A DNA stretch of 64,000 nucleotides from Bog-159 sp963709155 (GCA_963709155.1 CAVPVD010000003.1:434001-498000), one strand, 5' to 3'. Counted from the stretch's first letter, positions 17,017-26,065 are shown. Notes: generated by a model from the letters alone, not told the origin. Program-made: numbers and translations.

Positions 17017-18483
17017 ATGGCTCATATGCGGGCTCTTATGCGACGACGCGAATTTCTGGCGCTGGCGGGCGCCATGCCGCTGGCGGCGGGCTCTACGGCG
17101 GCGGCCAAACTGGCAGCCGATCCGCAGCGGCCCCAATACCACCTGCTCCCCGCGGCCAATTGGATGAACGATCCCAACGGGCCCATTTACTGGCAGGGCA
17201 AGTATCACATGTTTTACCAGTACAATCCCAATGGCGCGTTTTGGGGCGACATGCACTGGGCGCACGCGGTGAGCGAAGATATGGTGCGTTGGAAGCATCT
17301 GCCGATGGCGATGGCGCCGACGCCGGGCGGTCCGGACAAGGACGGCGTCTTCAGCGGGTGCGCGGTGATCGACGGGGGAGGGGTCACGGCGATTTATACG
17401 GGAGTGAATCCGGAGACGCAATGCATCGCCACGAGCGGCGGGGACCTGACGGAGTGGAAGAAGTTCGCAGGCAATCCGGTGGTGGCCGCGCCACCCGCGG
17501 GACTGCAGGTGACGGGCTTCCGCGACCCGGATGTGTGGAAGGAAGGCGAGACATGGCTGATGGCGGTGGGCTCGGGATTCCGGGGGAAGGGCGGGGCGGT
17601 GCTGCTCTACGAATCGAAGGACCTGCGGCATTGGAACTACCTGCATCCGCTGATCTCGGGACGGATGAAGCCGGGCGCGGTGGCCAAGGATCCGGTGGAC
17701 AGCGGCGAGATGTGGGAGTGCCCGGACTTCTTTCCGCTAGGCGATAAGCACTTGTTGATCATCTCCACTGAGCGCGTGGTGAGATATTGGCTGGGCGGTT
17801 ATACGGACCGGCAGTTGCATCCGGAAACGACGGGCGGCATCGATTACGGATCGTATTACGCGGCGCGCACGATGACCAACACCGGCGACCGGCGGATTCT
17901 ATGGGGATGGTTGACGGAGGGGCGGACGGCGGAGGCACAGCGGGCGGCGGGATGGAGCGGCGTGATGTCGCTGCCCCGGGAGTTGAAGTTGTTCGGGAGC
18001 CAGGTGCAGATGCGTCCGGCGGCGGAGGTGGCAACGTTGCGCGGCAAGCGGCTGGGGGGCGATGCGGAGGGCGACTGCCTGGAAATCCAGGCGGAGATCG
18101 ATCCGGGCGACGCGCCGCGGGCGGGGCTGACGGTGCGGATCGCGCCGGACCGCAGCGAGCAGACGCCGGTGTACTACGATCGGGACCTTAAGACGATCTC
18201 GGTGGATCGCAGCCAGTCGAGCAGCGACGCGAGCGCGGATCGGGGGGTGCAATCGGGGCCGTTCCTGCTGGGGCGGGGCGAGACGCTGCGGCTGCACATT
18301 TTTCTGGATGCGTCGGTGATGGAGATTTTCGCCAACGACCGGTTTTGTTTGAGCGCTCGCATTTATCCGGCGGGCAAACGGAGCACAGGGATCGCGCTCT
18401 ATGCCAGCGGGGGCACGGCGCGGATGGTGTCGTTCGAGGCTTGGGAGATGCGGCCGATTTCGGCGGATCGGCTGACTACGTAG
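17017..18483 (+). CDS. GH32 glycoside hydrolase (levanase/invertase/fructosidase type), Tat-exported
   Basis: The N-terminus has a twin-arginine motif (MRRREFLALAGA) and a Tat-type hydrophobic stretch, so export in folded form is likely. The five-bladed propeller residues of GH32 are clear: nucleophile in NWMNDPNG (Asp52), RDP at 169-171, and acid/base in MWECPDFF (Glu234). The C-terminal beta-sandwich includes FLDASVMEIFANDR. The enzyme hydrolyses beta-fructosides; whether sucrose, levan or inulin cannot be told. Starts at 17017, 17026 or 17038 are all possible. It is flanked by repeats, with no transporter or sugar kinase nearby. Confidence 0.92.
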   Translation: MAHMRALMRRREFLALAGAMPLAAGSTAAAKLAADPQRPQYHLLPAANWMNDPNGPIYWQGKYHMFYQYNPNGAFWGDMHWAHAVSEDMVRWKHLPMAMAPTPGGPDKDGVFSGCAVIDGGGVTAIYTGVNPETQCIATSGGDLTEWKKFAGNPVVAAPPAGLQVTGFRDPDVWKEGETWLMAVGSGFRGKGGAVLLYESKDLRHWNYLHPLISGRMKPGAVAKDPVDSGEMWECPDFFPLGDKHLLIISTERVVRYWLGGYTDRQLHPETTGGIDYGSYYAARTMTNTGDRRILWGWLTEGRTAEAQRAAGWSGVMSLPRELKLFGSQVQMRPAAEVATLRGKRLGGDAEGDCLEIQAEIDPGDAPRAGLTVRIAPDRSEQTPVYYDRDLKTISVDRSQSSSDASADRGVQSGPFLLGRGETLRLHIFLDASVMEIFANDRFCLSARIYPAGKRSTGIALYASGGTARMVSFEAWEMRPISADRLTT

Positions 18484-18490
18484 GCACGGC

Positions 18491-18508
18491 GCGAGCTTAC
18501 GCTCGCCA
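18491..18508. repeat. Palindromic repeat family D copy
   Basis: GCGAGCTTACGCTCGCCA, an inverted repeat with a TTA loop, 8 bp after the GH32 stop. Three further copies stand in tandem at 18593-18648. Confidence 0.75.
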
Positions 18509-18566
18509 ACGGCGGACTGAAGTCCGCCGCGGCACGCTGAAGCGTGCGCCACGGGCTGCGGCCAGT
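18509..18566. repeat. Palindromic repeat family C copy
   Basis: ACGGCGGACTGAAGTCCGCC, then GCACGCTGAAGCGTGCGCCA and GGGCTGCGGCCAGT. Near-identical copies are at 22310-22369 and 26066-26126. Its second hairpin is shared with family B. Confidence 0.8.
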
Positions 18567-18592
18567 AGTCGCGAGAAAGGCCAAAGTCCAGC

Positions 18593-18648
18593 GCGAGCTT
18601 ACGCTCGCCACGCGAGCTTACGCTCGCCACGCGAGCTTACGCTCGCCA
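18593..18648. repeat. Three tandem copies of palindromic repeat family D
   Basis: GCGAGCTTACGCTCGCCA occurs at 18593, 18612 and 18631 with one-base spacers. A further palindrome GGCGTAGACGCCTGCC follows at about 18675-18690. There is no gene between 18484 and 18738; the stretch holds only these repeats and the blaI promoter. Confidence 0.8.
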
Positions 18649-18703
18649 AAGATCGGGTCTGGAGACCCTCTGCAGGCGTAGACGCCTGCCCCACAAAGAA
18701 TTG

Positions 18704-18732
18704 TTGACAATGACGAAGACTTTCGTCATAAT
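18704..18732 (+). promoter_or_regulatory. Sigma70-type promoter of the BlaI/M56 operon
   Basis: TTGACA at 18704-18709 and CATAAT at 18727-18732 are separated by exactly 17 bases. The predicted start of transcription (6-7 bases on) coincides with the ATG at 18739, so the message would be leaderless or nearly so. Confidence 0.8.
18710..18729. promoter_or_regulatory. Candidate BlaI operator inside the promoter
   Basis: ATGACGAA (18710-18717) and its exact inverse TTCGTCAT (18722-18729) flank GACT. The dyad fills the spacer between -35 and -10 and touches the -10, where a bound BlaI dimer would block RNA polymerase. Autoregulation is typical of BlaI/MecI repressors; the exact site here is inferred from position and symmetry. 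Confidence 0.7.
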
Positions 18733-18738
18733 TCGGTC

Positions 18739-19125
18739 ATGGAATCCAAACACCGGAGGCCGACCGAAGCGGAGCTGGCCATCCTGCGCGTGCTCTGGGA
18801 TGGCCAGGCGCAAACCGTGCGCGCCATTCACCAGGTGCTCGACGCGTCCCGTCCCACAGGCTACACCACCGTCCTCAAGCTCATGCAGATCATGACCGAG
18901 AAAGGACTCGTGGAGCGGGACGAGAGTTGCCGCCCGCAAAGATACCGCGCGCGTTATACCCAGCAGCAGACGCAGCGGCAACTGCTGGGCGACCTGATGA
19001 ATCGCGCGTTCGGCGGATCGGTGAAGGCACTGGTGCTGCAGGCCCTGGCTACGAAGAAATCGTCGCCGGAGGAACTGGAGGCCATGGAGAAACTCTTGGA
19101 TCGCATCGAAGGAGGCAGAAAATGA
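18739..19125 (+). CDS. BlaI/MecI/CopY-family transcriptional repressor
   Basis: The 128-residue protein has the winged-helix of this family: PTEAELAILRVLWDGQAQTV, TGYTTVLKLMQIMTEKGLV (recognition helix and wing), then a C-terminal dimerisation helix ending LLDRIEGGRK. BlaI proteins repress their own operon and are cleaved when the partner M56 membrane protease senses a signal. Here the M56 gene starts within the stop codon (ATGA overlap), and a dyad operator lies in the promoter. The first codon coincides with the predicted transcription start. Confidence 0.92.
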   Translation: MESKHRRPTEAELAILRVLWDGQAQTVRAIHQVLDASRPTGYTTVLKLMQIMTEKGLVERDESCRPQRYRARYTQQQTQRQLLGDLMNRAFGGSVKALVLQALATKKSSPEELEAMEKLLDRIEGGRK

Positions 19126-21104
19126 CGGCAATAGCTCAAGCGCTCAGCGTGGCGCTGCTCGATTTCGTGTGGCAGGGTATGCTGCTAGCCTTTCTGCTGT
19201 GGGCCACCCTATTCGTCCTGGAAAACCGTTCGCCGCGCGCCCGCTATGCGGCAAGCTGCGTGGCGCTGGCGGGCATGGCGATACTGCCGGTGGTGACGGC
19301 GTGCATGGTGTACCACGGGCCGGCGGCAGCGCACGCGGCGGTGGGATGGGTGGGCGCCGCTCCGCGCACGATGGTGGGCGGGTCCGGCGATTTGGCGGGA
19401 TCTCCAGCCGGCTGGTCCGGCGTGTTCGCGAGTTGGGCGCTGCCTTTATGGTCGATCGGCGTGCTGTTCTTCTCGCTGCGGCTGGTGTGGGCCGGAACGC
19501 GGATCTCCGCGCTACGCCGCCAGGCGCTGCCGGCCGAAGAGGATGTGCTGGTCATGGTCACGGGCGTGCGCGATCGCTTGAAACTGGCGCGACCGGTACG
19601 CGTGCTGATTTCCGCGGCGGTCGATTGCCCCAGCGTCATCGGCTGGGTGAGGCCCGCCCTGCTGCTGCCGGCCGCCACGGTGCTGGGACTGACTTCACAA
19701 CAACTGGAGGCGGTGCTGGCGCACGAATTGGCGCACATCCTGCGCTACGACTACCTGGCGAATATGTTGCAATCGGTCGTGGAAACGCTGCTGTTTTATC
19801 ATCCCGCGGTGTGGTGGGCGTCGGCGCGGATGCGGCACGAACGCGAGCTGTGCTGCGACGATCTGGCGGTAGGTTCCTGCGGCGACGCGCTGTGCTATGC
19901 GCGGGCCCTCACCCGCCTGGAAAGGTTGCGCGTGAGCACGCCAAAGCTGGCGATGGGAAGCGCGGGCGGACCGTTGCTATCCCGTATTCAGCGGCTCACC
20001 GGCGATGCGGGCTGGCAGCGGGGGCCTTCCAAACTGCCGGGCATCCTGGCGCTTTCTCTCGGCCTGATCTGTTTCGCGCTGAACATGCAGTGGGCGCGCG
20101 GCCAGCAGCCAACGGCGCCCGCCGAGGAATCGCAGGCCCTGGAAAGCGTGGCGGAGGATACCGGCGTACACGTCGATTTAGGCGGTGCGCGCGTGATCCA
20201 TCGGAGCGGCGTGGAATATCCGAATCGGGCGATGGAGAAGCGGATTGAGGGAACGGTGGTGTTGGAAGCCACGCTCGATGCGGACGGAATGGTGAGCGAT
20301 GCGCGCGTCTTGAGCGGACCGCAGGAACTGCGCAAGGCGGCGCTCGAATCGGTCTTAGAATGGCACTTCGCGCACGATGCGGCGGGAAGCACGCGACAGG
20401 TGAGCATCGCGTTCCAGTTGCCCGCCGAAGGCGACGCCAGCAAACTCCTGGCGGAGGCGAGCCACGAGATGTCGAAGGCGCGGGCGCGCTTGGAATCGAA
20501 ACGGGCGCAAGATCTCACGGACGCCTTCGTGCAAAAGGAACTGGCCGAGAAAATGGCGGAGCAGGCCGGCGCGCTCGAAGCCCGGCAATTGGACGCCGCC
20601 TCCGAGTTGCAGAACCAGGCGCGAAAGCTGTCGGAGGAGCAGGCGCAGAAACTTGAGGCGATGTTGGAGGAGGCGAAGATCAATCAGAAGCTGGAAGCCG
20701 AAAAACTGGAACAGTTGCTGGCGCAGGCCACCCAGGATCGACAACAGTCGATGGGCGATGTGGATAAGATTCTGCGCGATCACCAGATGGAGGCGCTGCA
20801 GAAAAAGATGGCTGAGATGCAGGCGGGACTCAGCGAATTCCGGGGCGCCGAGATCTTTGCCGGACGCAAACTGAAAACGATCCAGGTGGAAGGGCTGAGC
20901 GGTGCGGCGCGCGACGAGTTGCTGGCGAAGTTACCTGTGCACGCTGGCGATATTTTAGATGCCGATTCCATGGAGAAGATCGACGCAGCCATGAAACAGT
21001 TCGACGGGCACCTGGCCTGGTCGATGTTTACCAGCCGCGACGGACAAGTGGTGATCCGGATCACCGCGCCGGGTTCGGGCGATCGCGTGGAACCCCCTCA
21101 ATAG
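19122..21104 (+). CDS. M56 (BlaR1-like) membrane peptidase with TonB-C-like, coiled-coil and POTRA-like parts
   Basis: ATG 19122 has GGAGGC upstream and overlaps the blaI stop. Residues about 10-320 form the M56 membrane zinc-peptidase: several helices and HELAHILRYD (His201, His205), plus ERELCCDDLAV. Instead of BlaR1's penicillin-binding domain, the exported part holds a TonB-C-like domain (about 355-440: VEYPNRAMEKRIEGTVVLEA, LEWHFAHD), a long Lys/Glu/Gln coiled coil (about 445-580) and a POTRA-like unit (about 582-656: LKTIQVEGLSGAARDELLAK, LPVHAGDILD). It presumably inactivates the neighbouring repressor; the signal sensed is unknown. 660 residues. Confidence 0.9.
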   Translation: MTAIAQALSVALLDFVWQGMLLAFLLWATLFVLENRSPRARYAASCVALAGMAILPVVTACMVYHGPAAAHAAVGWVGAAPRTMVGGSGDLAGSPAGWSGVFASWALPLWSIGVLFFSLRLVWAGTRISALRRQALPAEEDVLVMVTGVRDRLKLARPVRVLISAAVDCPSVIGWVRPALLLPAATVLGLTSQQLEAVLAHELAHILRYDYLANMLQSVVETLLFYHPAVWWASARMRHERELCCDDLAVGSCGDALCYARALTRLERLRVSTPKLAMGSAGGPLLSRIQRLTGDAGWQRGPSKLPGILALSLGLICFALNMQWARGQQPTAPAEESQALESVAEDTGVHVDLGGARVIHRSGVEYPNRAMEKRIEGTVVLEATLDADGMVSDARVLSGPQELRKAALESVLEWHFAHDAAGSTRQVSIAFQLPAEGDASKLLAEASHEMSKARARLESKRAQDLTDAFVQKELAEKMAEQAGALEARQLDAASELQNQARKLSEEQAQKLEAMLEEAKINQKLEAEKLEQLLAQATQDRQQSMGDVDKILRDHQMEALQKKMAEMQAGLSEFRGAEIFAGRKLKTIQVEGLSGAARDELLAKLPVHAGDILDADSMEKIDAAMKQFDGHLAWSMFTSRDGQVVIRITAPGSGDRVEPPQ

Positions 21105-21105
21105 C

Positions 21106-22197
21106 GTGCGCAAGGTTCTCTTCAACCTGCATCTTTACGCCGCCCTGCTGGCCGGCGCTTTCATCGCCGTCCTGGGCGTGACGGGCAGCATCATGGCTTT
21201 TGAGCCGGAGATCGACCGTCTGCTGCACTGGAAGCTCTGGCACGTGGAGCCGCGGGGGCGCGCGCTTTCGATCGCCGCCACAGGGGAAGCCGTCTCGCGG
21301 GCCTTTCCAGGCGAGCGCTTATTTGGGTATGGCATACCGAACGCGACGGACCTGTCGCGCCAGGTCGAACTGCAACGGGGCATGGTCTACGTGAATCCGT
21401 ACACCGGCGATGTGCTCGGGGTACAGAAGCCGGGCATGGATTTCCTGGGCTATGTGCACCAGCTCCACTTGCGTCTGTTGATCCGGGACGACCGGGATAC
21501 GGGCAAAAAGATCGTGAGTTGGGCGGGCGTGGCGATGCTGTTTCTGCTGCTCTCCGGGGTGTACTTGTGGTGGCCGTACAAGCGCGTGGCCATTGAACGG
21601 CGCGAATCGTCGAAGAGATTCTGGTTCGATGTACACGCCGTCACGGGGATCTTCTCGTTTGCGTTTCTGCTGCTGTTGACCGTCACGGGACTGGCGATCG
21701 GCTTCGAGGAAACTACGACGCCGCTGCTATACAAGCTCACCGGGTCGGAGCCAGCGCGGCCGCCGCGGGCCGCAATCACCGCGCCGCCGGGCGCGCAGCC
21801 CATCACGCCGGATCGGGCATTCGAGGCGGCGCGTGCGGCATTGCGCGGCGCGGCGCCGTTCTATGTCAACGTGCCGGAATCCGGCGAACCGTACTTCGTG
21901 CGACTGCGTTATGCGGAGGATCTTACGCCCGGCGGACGCAGCCAGGCGATGGTAGATCCGTATACGGGCAGGGTCATTTGGGCGCAAGGGTCGCGTACGG
22001 CGCCGGGCGGAGCGCGCCTGACGATCGCCAACCGCGCCATCCACACCGGCGACATATCCGGCATTCCAGGAAAGGCCGTGGCTTCGCTGGCCAGCGTGAT
22101 GGCGGTGATCCAGGTGCTCAGTGGCGCGATGATGTGGTGGCGGGGAAGGCAGGCGCGTGCGCGGGCGGGATCTAATCGGGGGGCCTCGCGCGCATAG
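21106..22197 (+). CDS. PepSY-associated TM helix protein
   Basis: This 363-residue inner-membrane protein has four hydrophobic helices. It carries the PepSY_TM features: N-terminal HLYAALLAGAFIAVLGVTGS, GYVHQLHLRLL, VSWAGVAMLFLLLSGVYLWW, FDVHAVTGIFSFAFLLLLTVTG (quoted by its FDVHAVTGIF start), and a final NRAIHTGDI and MMWWRGR. Conserved His in several helices suggests heme or electron transfer, as proposed for PepSY-type ferrisiderophore reductases. GTG 21106 follows the M56 stop by one base, so it belongs to the BlaI operon. A link to iron or envelope stress is an inference. Confidence 0.85.
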   Translation: MRKVLFNLHLYAALLAGAFIAVLGVTGSIMAFEPEIDRLLHWKLWHVEPRGRALSIAATGEAVSRAFPGERLFGYGIPNATDLSRQVELQRGMVYVNPYTGDVLGVQKPGMDFLGYVHQLHLRLLIRDDRDTGKKIVSWAGVAMLFLLLSGVYLWWPYKRVAIERRESSKRFWFDVHAVTGIFSFAFLLLLTVTGLAIGFEETTTPLLYKLTGSEPARPPRAAITAPPGAQPITPDRAFEAARAALRGAAPFYVNVPESGEPYFVRLRYAEDLTPGGRSQAMVDPYTGRVIWAQGSRTAPGGARLTIANRAIHTGDISGIPGKAVASLASVMAVIQVLSGAMMWWRGRQARARAGSNRGASRA

Positions 22198-22309
22198 GTA
22201 GGTAGCCCTCAACGTCAATGCGCTTAATCGAGCGATGATCCGCGCAGTTCGGGATTTGCTTGCTTCGTCACTTTCCAGCGGATTTCGGACCCGCTTTCCA
22301 GCGGGCCTA

Positions 22310-22369
22310 ACGGCGGACTGAAGTCCGCCGCAGCACGCTGAAGCCTGCGCCACGGGCCGCGGCTAGTCA
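22310..22369. repeat. Palindromic repeat family C copy
   Basis: ACGGCGGACTGAAGTCCGCC followed by GCACGCTGAAGCCTGCGCCA and GGGCCGCGGCTAGT. It is close to 18509-18566 with a few substitutions. It occupies most of the 225-base gap between the PepSY and ABC genes. Confidence 0.75.
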
Positions 22370-22422
22370 TCACGAGATAAGGCCAGGGAACTTTCGCCCG
22401 ACGGCCCGAGTCTAAAGTTCCG

Positions 22423-23186
22423 ATGCTCGAAGTGCGCGGTCTGACCAAGCGATATTCCGGCATGCTGGCGGTGGACAATGTCAGTTTCACGGCGCTGCCC
22501 GGCGAGGTGACCGGCTATCTGGGGCGAACGGCTCCGGCAAATCCACGACCGTCAAGACGATCACGGGTTTGCTCGATCCGACCGCGGGCGAGATCCTGTA
22601 TCGGGGGCGGCCGATCGGCGGCAACCTGGTTGAATTCAAACGCATTCTGGGATACGTGCCGGAAGAGCCGTACCTATATCCGCACCTGACCGGCGCCGAG
22701 TACCTGGAATTGGCCGGTGAGCTGCGCGATCTGCCGGCGGCCACCCTGCCCGGCAAAATCAGCGCGCTGCTGGAGCTGTTTTCGCTCGGTGGCGACCGCT
22801 ACGCGCCCATTTCGTCTTACTCGAAAGGCATGCGCCAAAAGATTTTGATCTGCGCCGCGATTCTCCACGATCCGGAACTGATCATCCTGGACGAGCCTTT
22901 TTCCGGGCTGGACGTACACGCGGCCCTGGTGCTGCGCAGCCTGATCCGGTCCCTGGCTGCCTCCGGCAAGACGGTGCTATTCAGTTCGCACGTGCTCGAG
23001 GTGGTGGAGAAAGTCTGCCATCGCGTGGTGATCCTGCACAAGGGACGCGTGGTGGCAAACGATTCCATCGACAGGCTGCGCGACCTGATGGCGCTGCCTA
23101 CGCTGGAGGACATCTTCTCGCAACTGGTCACGGACAGCGACCCGGATGCCACCGCGCGCCAGATCGCCGAGGTGGTGCGGCAGTGA
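22423..23186 (+). pseudogene. ABC-2 type transporter ATPase with a one-base frameshift in Walker A
   Basis: The first frame encodes MLEVRGLTKRYSGMLAVDNV and PGEVTGYLG, then goes off at 22521-22527. From there the other frame gives NGSGKSTTVKTITGLLDPT, YVPEEPYLYPHLTGAEYLEL, SSYSKGMRQKIL and ELIILDEPFSGLD, plus FSSHVLEVVEKVCH. The sequence reads GGGGCGAACGGC where the family needs GGGGCCGAACGGC (G-P-N-G), so a single C is missing. Restoring it gives one 254-residue ATPase. The end overlaps the permease start by 4 bp. A sequencing error in a G/C run is at least as likely as true inactivation. Confidence 0.85.
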
Positions 23187-24915
23187 CCGCGGCGACGGGC
23201 CGCGAGCGGCGGCAGTTCCGCGCGCTGGTGCGGCTGTTCGCCTACCGCTTCTTCGATACCGATATCGTCTCCGTGCGCGGCGACCTTTCGGCTCTGCTAT
23301 CGCAATTCGCGGCGCTGCTGGCAGCGCTCAGCCTGGTGCTGGTGCTGATGACGGGGGGAAAGTACGCCGGTCTGTACCAGCACTTGACGGCGGAACAGCT
23401 TCACACTGCGGCGTGGGCCGACCAGGAATTCCTGATCTCTACCTCGATGGCCATCATCGGAGTGTTTACCCTGTTTCTTTGGGATGCCCTGTTTCCCGAC
23501 CGGCGCGATTGCATGATCCTGGGCGCGCTGCCGGTGCGCATTCGCGTAGTGTTCGCGGCGAAGCTTGCGGCGTTAGGGGCGGCGCTGGGTCTGGCCGTTT
23601 TGGCGGTGAATTCGTTTACGGGACTGGTTTGCCCGTTTCTGATCGTGCCCGGCGCATCGGGGATCTTCGACGCCGCGCGCGATTTTGCCGCGTTCTGGCT
23701 GGTGATCGTGATGGCGTCCGCATTCGTCTTCCTGCTGCTGTTGGGCGTGCAAGGGGTGTCGCTCGATCTGCTGACGCATGCCCGGTACATGCGCTGGTCC
23801 AGCCTGATCCAGACGGCGGCGTTCTTTGCGGTGCTGACGCTGTACTTCCTGACTCCGCCGCTGGCGCATCCGCACGCGCTGGCCGCGCCGGAAAACCGCC
23901 TGTGGTTTACGCTGGTGCCGTCGTACTGGTTTTTCGGGCTGTTCCAGGTTCTGACCGGATCGAAAGACGCGGTGTTTGGCTGGCTGGCGCGGCGCGCGTT
24001 GGCCGGTTTCGGATGTACGGTGCTGGTCGCGGCGCTCGCTTATTCGCTGGCGTATGTGCGGCAGATGCGGCGCGCGGTGGAGCAGTCCGGCATCGCCCCG
24101 CGCGCCGCGCCTTCAGGCTCTGGCCGGCCATCGCCCGTTTATTCGCCCGCCGCGCGCCGGAACGGGGCATTCTGGTGTTCATCGGACGCACGCTGTCGCG
24201 CAGCCGGCAGCATCGCCTGCTGCTGGCGATCTATGCGGGCATGGGGCTGGCATACGTCTTCAGCCAGGCGGCGTATGTGCTGTATCATTTCCGGGCGACG
24301 GATTTCGGCGCGATCGAAGGCCGCGCGCAAACGGCGCTGGGAATCCCGTTCATCCTGCTCTTTTTCCTGATTATCGGTTTACGCGTGTCATTTTCGATTC
24401 CGATCGAGGTGCGGGCCAACTGGCTTTTCCGCCTGACAGATGCCAACAGCCGGGGCGCCTACGCGAGCGCTTCGCGCAAGACTCTGCTGTTGTTGGCGCT
24501 GGCGCCGGTGGTGGCGATCGCGACGCCGGTCTACATGGCGGTGTGGCCGCGCGAGCGTGCCTTGGAACACGCCGCGTTTCTGGCCGCGTTTGGCCTGCTG
24601 CTGATCGAACTGGCGCTCATGGGCTTCGCCAAAGTGCCGTTCACCTGTTCATACGTGCCGGGGAAAGCGAATTTGAAAATCAAGTTTGGGGTGTATTGGG
24701 GACTGCTTATCATGGTGTGGGAGTTGGTCACCGACGTCGAGAAACGGGCGCTGAGCGACCGCACCGGCTACGCCTGGCTGATGGGGATCACGCTGCTGGC
24801 CTGGCTGGCGGCGGCCTGGCGTGGACATGACGCGCGCGCCGGCATTCCGAAACTCAGCTTCGAAGAGCAGCCGGAAGCGGCGTTGGTGGGATTGGGTCTG
24901 GCGGGGCGGACTTAG
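23183..24915 (+). pseudogene. ABC-2 type permease, one-base frameshift near 24100
   Basis: Two frames together encode a large membrane protein. The first (from 23183) has an N-terminal FRALVRLFAYRFFD and about seven helices, including FTLFLWDALFPDRRDCMILG. It turns into a Ser/Arg-rich out-of-frame tail after about 24100. The next frame resumes with LWPAIARLFARRAPERGILV and several more helices, ending at 24915. One missing base joins them into about 577 residues. It partners the preceding ATPase; DRRDCMILGALP and the paired-domain layout suggest an ABC exporter of unknown substrate. Both genes of the pair carry the same kind of lesion. Confidence 0.8.
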
Positions 24916-24959
24916 CAGGCTGCGACAAGAGGCCCGTCGGGAACGCTCCCTTACGGTCG

Positions 24960-24998
24960 CGGCTCGGTTAGGCGGCTCGGTTAGGCGGCTCGGTTAGA
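24960..24998. repeat. Three tandem copies of a 13-bp unit
   Basis: CGGCTCGGTTAGG at 24960, again at 24973, and CGGCTCGGTTAGA at 24986. It lies 60 bp before the candidate caspase-like gene. It could be slippage or a repeated protein-binding site. Confidence 0.7.
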
Positions 24999-25058
24999 GG
25001 ACCCTCCTCACACTGGACGGGTTATACTTTTTGGAGCCGGTCACTGAGGAGGTTCCCG

Positions 25059-26048
25059 ATGCACATCGTTTTCCTGAATCTGGCGGATGAAAATCCGCAC
25101 GGTCTGGCGGCCACCACACGAGAAGCGTTGTCGAAGAAGTATCCCCTCGACCAACAGCCGCGTAACATCCTGGAAACGGTCGCGACCTTTCTGTTCGGGG
25201 CGAACCAGATTGAAGTCGTGAACCTGTTTGGCATACTGCAGGCGGCAAACCGGCGCCAGGCCATCGATGCGGCCGACATACCGGCGAAGTGCGCGAAGGC
25301 CGACAAAGTGATGCTGGGCGTTCACGGAACATACGGCGACACCTGCCACGTGCGTAAAGGCGACGCGCACGATACGCCCACCCTGGCGACTTACGTGGAG
25401 TTGGCCACCCTCACGAAAGAGATGTTGAATGACCCCTCGCACCAGTACAGGCTCGCCCTGGTGATGTGTTACGGCGCGCGGTCCGCGGATTTCAGGGCCG
25501 ACCATAGCGACCTGACCGCGCTCAGCGAGGCGCAGATCCGCAGCAGCTTCGCCTTCAAATTCTACAGCCAGGTCTGCACGCATTGCGTGCTGCGCATGAC
25601 GGCGGTAACGGGTTCCCTGTCTTTCAGCCGGGATAAGGGGGAGTCGCAGGTGCAAACCGAAGCCGCGGTGCTGAAGGACATCGAATACGCCGAATTGCAG
25701 CGCGAGGAGCGCACGGCCCAGTTGTTCGCGGAGCATCAACAACTGGTTGACGAGCAAGGCGCGAAAGCGATCAGCGCGATCGAGGACCGCCTGCTCGACT
25801 ATAACGTCAGAACGGGAATGCTGACGCCCAAGCCGGGCGCCGTCGCGGCAAACGAGGCGGAACGCAGGGTGCTCGCTTACTATGAAACGGTGAACCGCAG
25901 TTGGGAATTGAAAAATGCGGCTGCGGGGAAGAAGGGCAAGATCGGCAAGCTGATTTACTACTACCGGCGGGACCTGGATAAGGTGATCGTGATGGCCAGG
26001 TATCCGGAGCCGGAGGTGATCTACTCAGGCCGGCGTTCGGCCGAGTGA
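25059..26048 (+). CDS. Unrecognised protein with a His/Cys arrangement like caspase-fold peptidases
   Basis: I do not recognise the family. The 329-residue protein starts at ATG 25059 with GAGGAGG upstream. Two segments resemble the catalytic strands of clan CD peptidases: a hydrophobic strand ending in His-Gly (KVMLGVHGTYGD, His89) and 48 residues later another ending in Cys (RLALVMCYGAR, Cys137). The order and spacing fit caspase, CHAT or C80-type enzymes. The C-terminal third is a Glu/Arg/Lys-rich helical region (about 195-290). It has no signal peptide, so it is probably cytoplasmic. It stands alone between repeats; the peptidase assignment is inference. Confidence 0.75.
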   Translation: MHIVFLNLADENPHGLAATTREALSKKYPLDQQPRNILETVATFLFGANQIEVVNLFGILQAANRRQAIDAADIPAKCAKADKVMLGVHGTYGDTCHVRKGDAHDTPTLATYVELATLTKEMLNDPSHQYRLALVMCYGARSADFRADHSDLTALSEAQIRSSFAFKFYSQVCTHCVLRMTAVTGSLSFSRDKGESQVQTEAAVLKDIEYAELQREERTAQLFAEHQQLVDEQGAKAISAIEDRLLDYNVRTGMLTPKPGAVAANEAERRVLAYYETVNRSWELKNAAAGKKGKIGKLIYYYRRDLDKVIVMARYPEPEVIYSGRRSAE

Positions 26049-26065
26049 CTCGATTAGCGGGTCTG

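Noticed and set aside
18593..18648. CRISPR-like tandem of identical units
   Set aside because: Units are 18-bp palindromes with one-base spacers and no unique spacer sequences.
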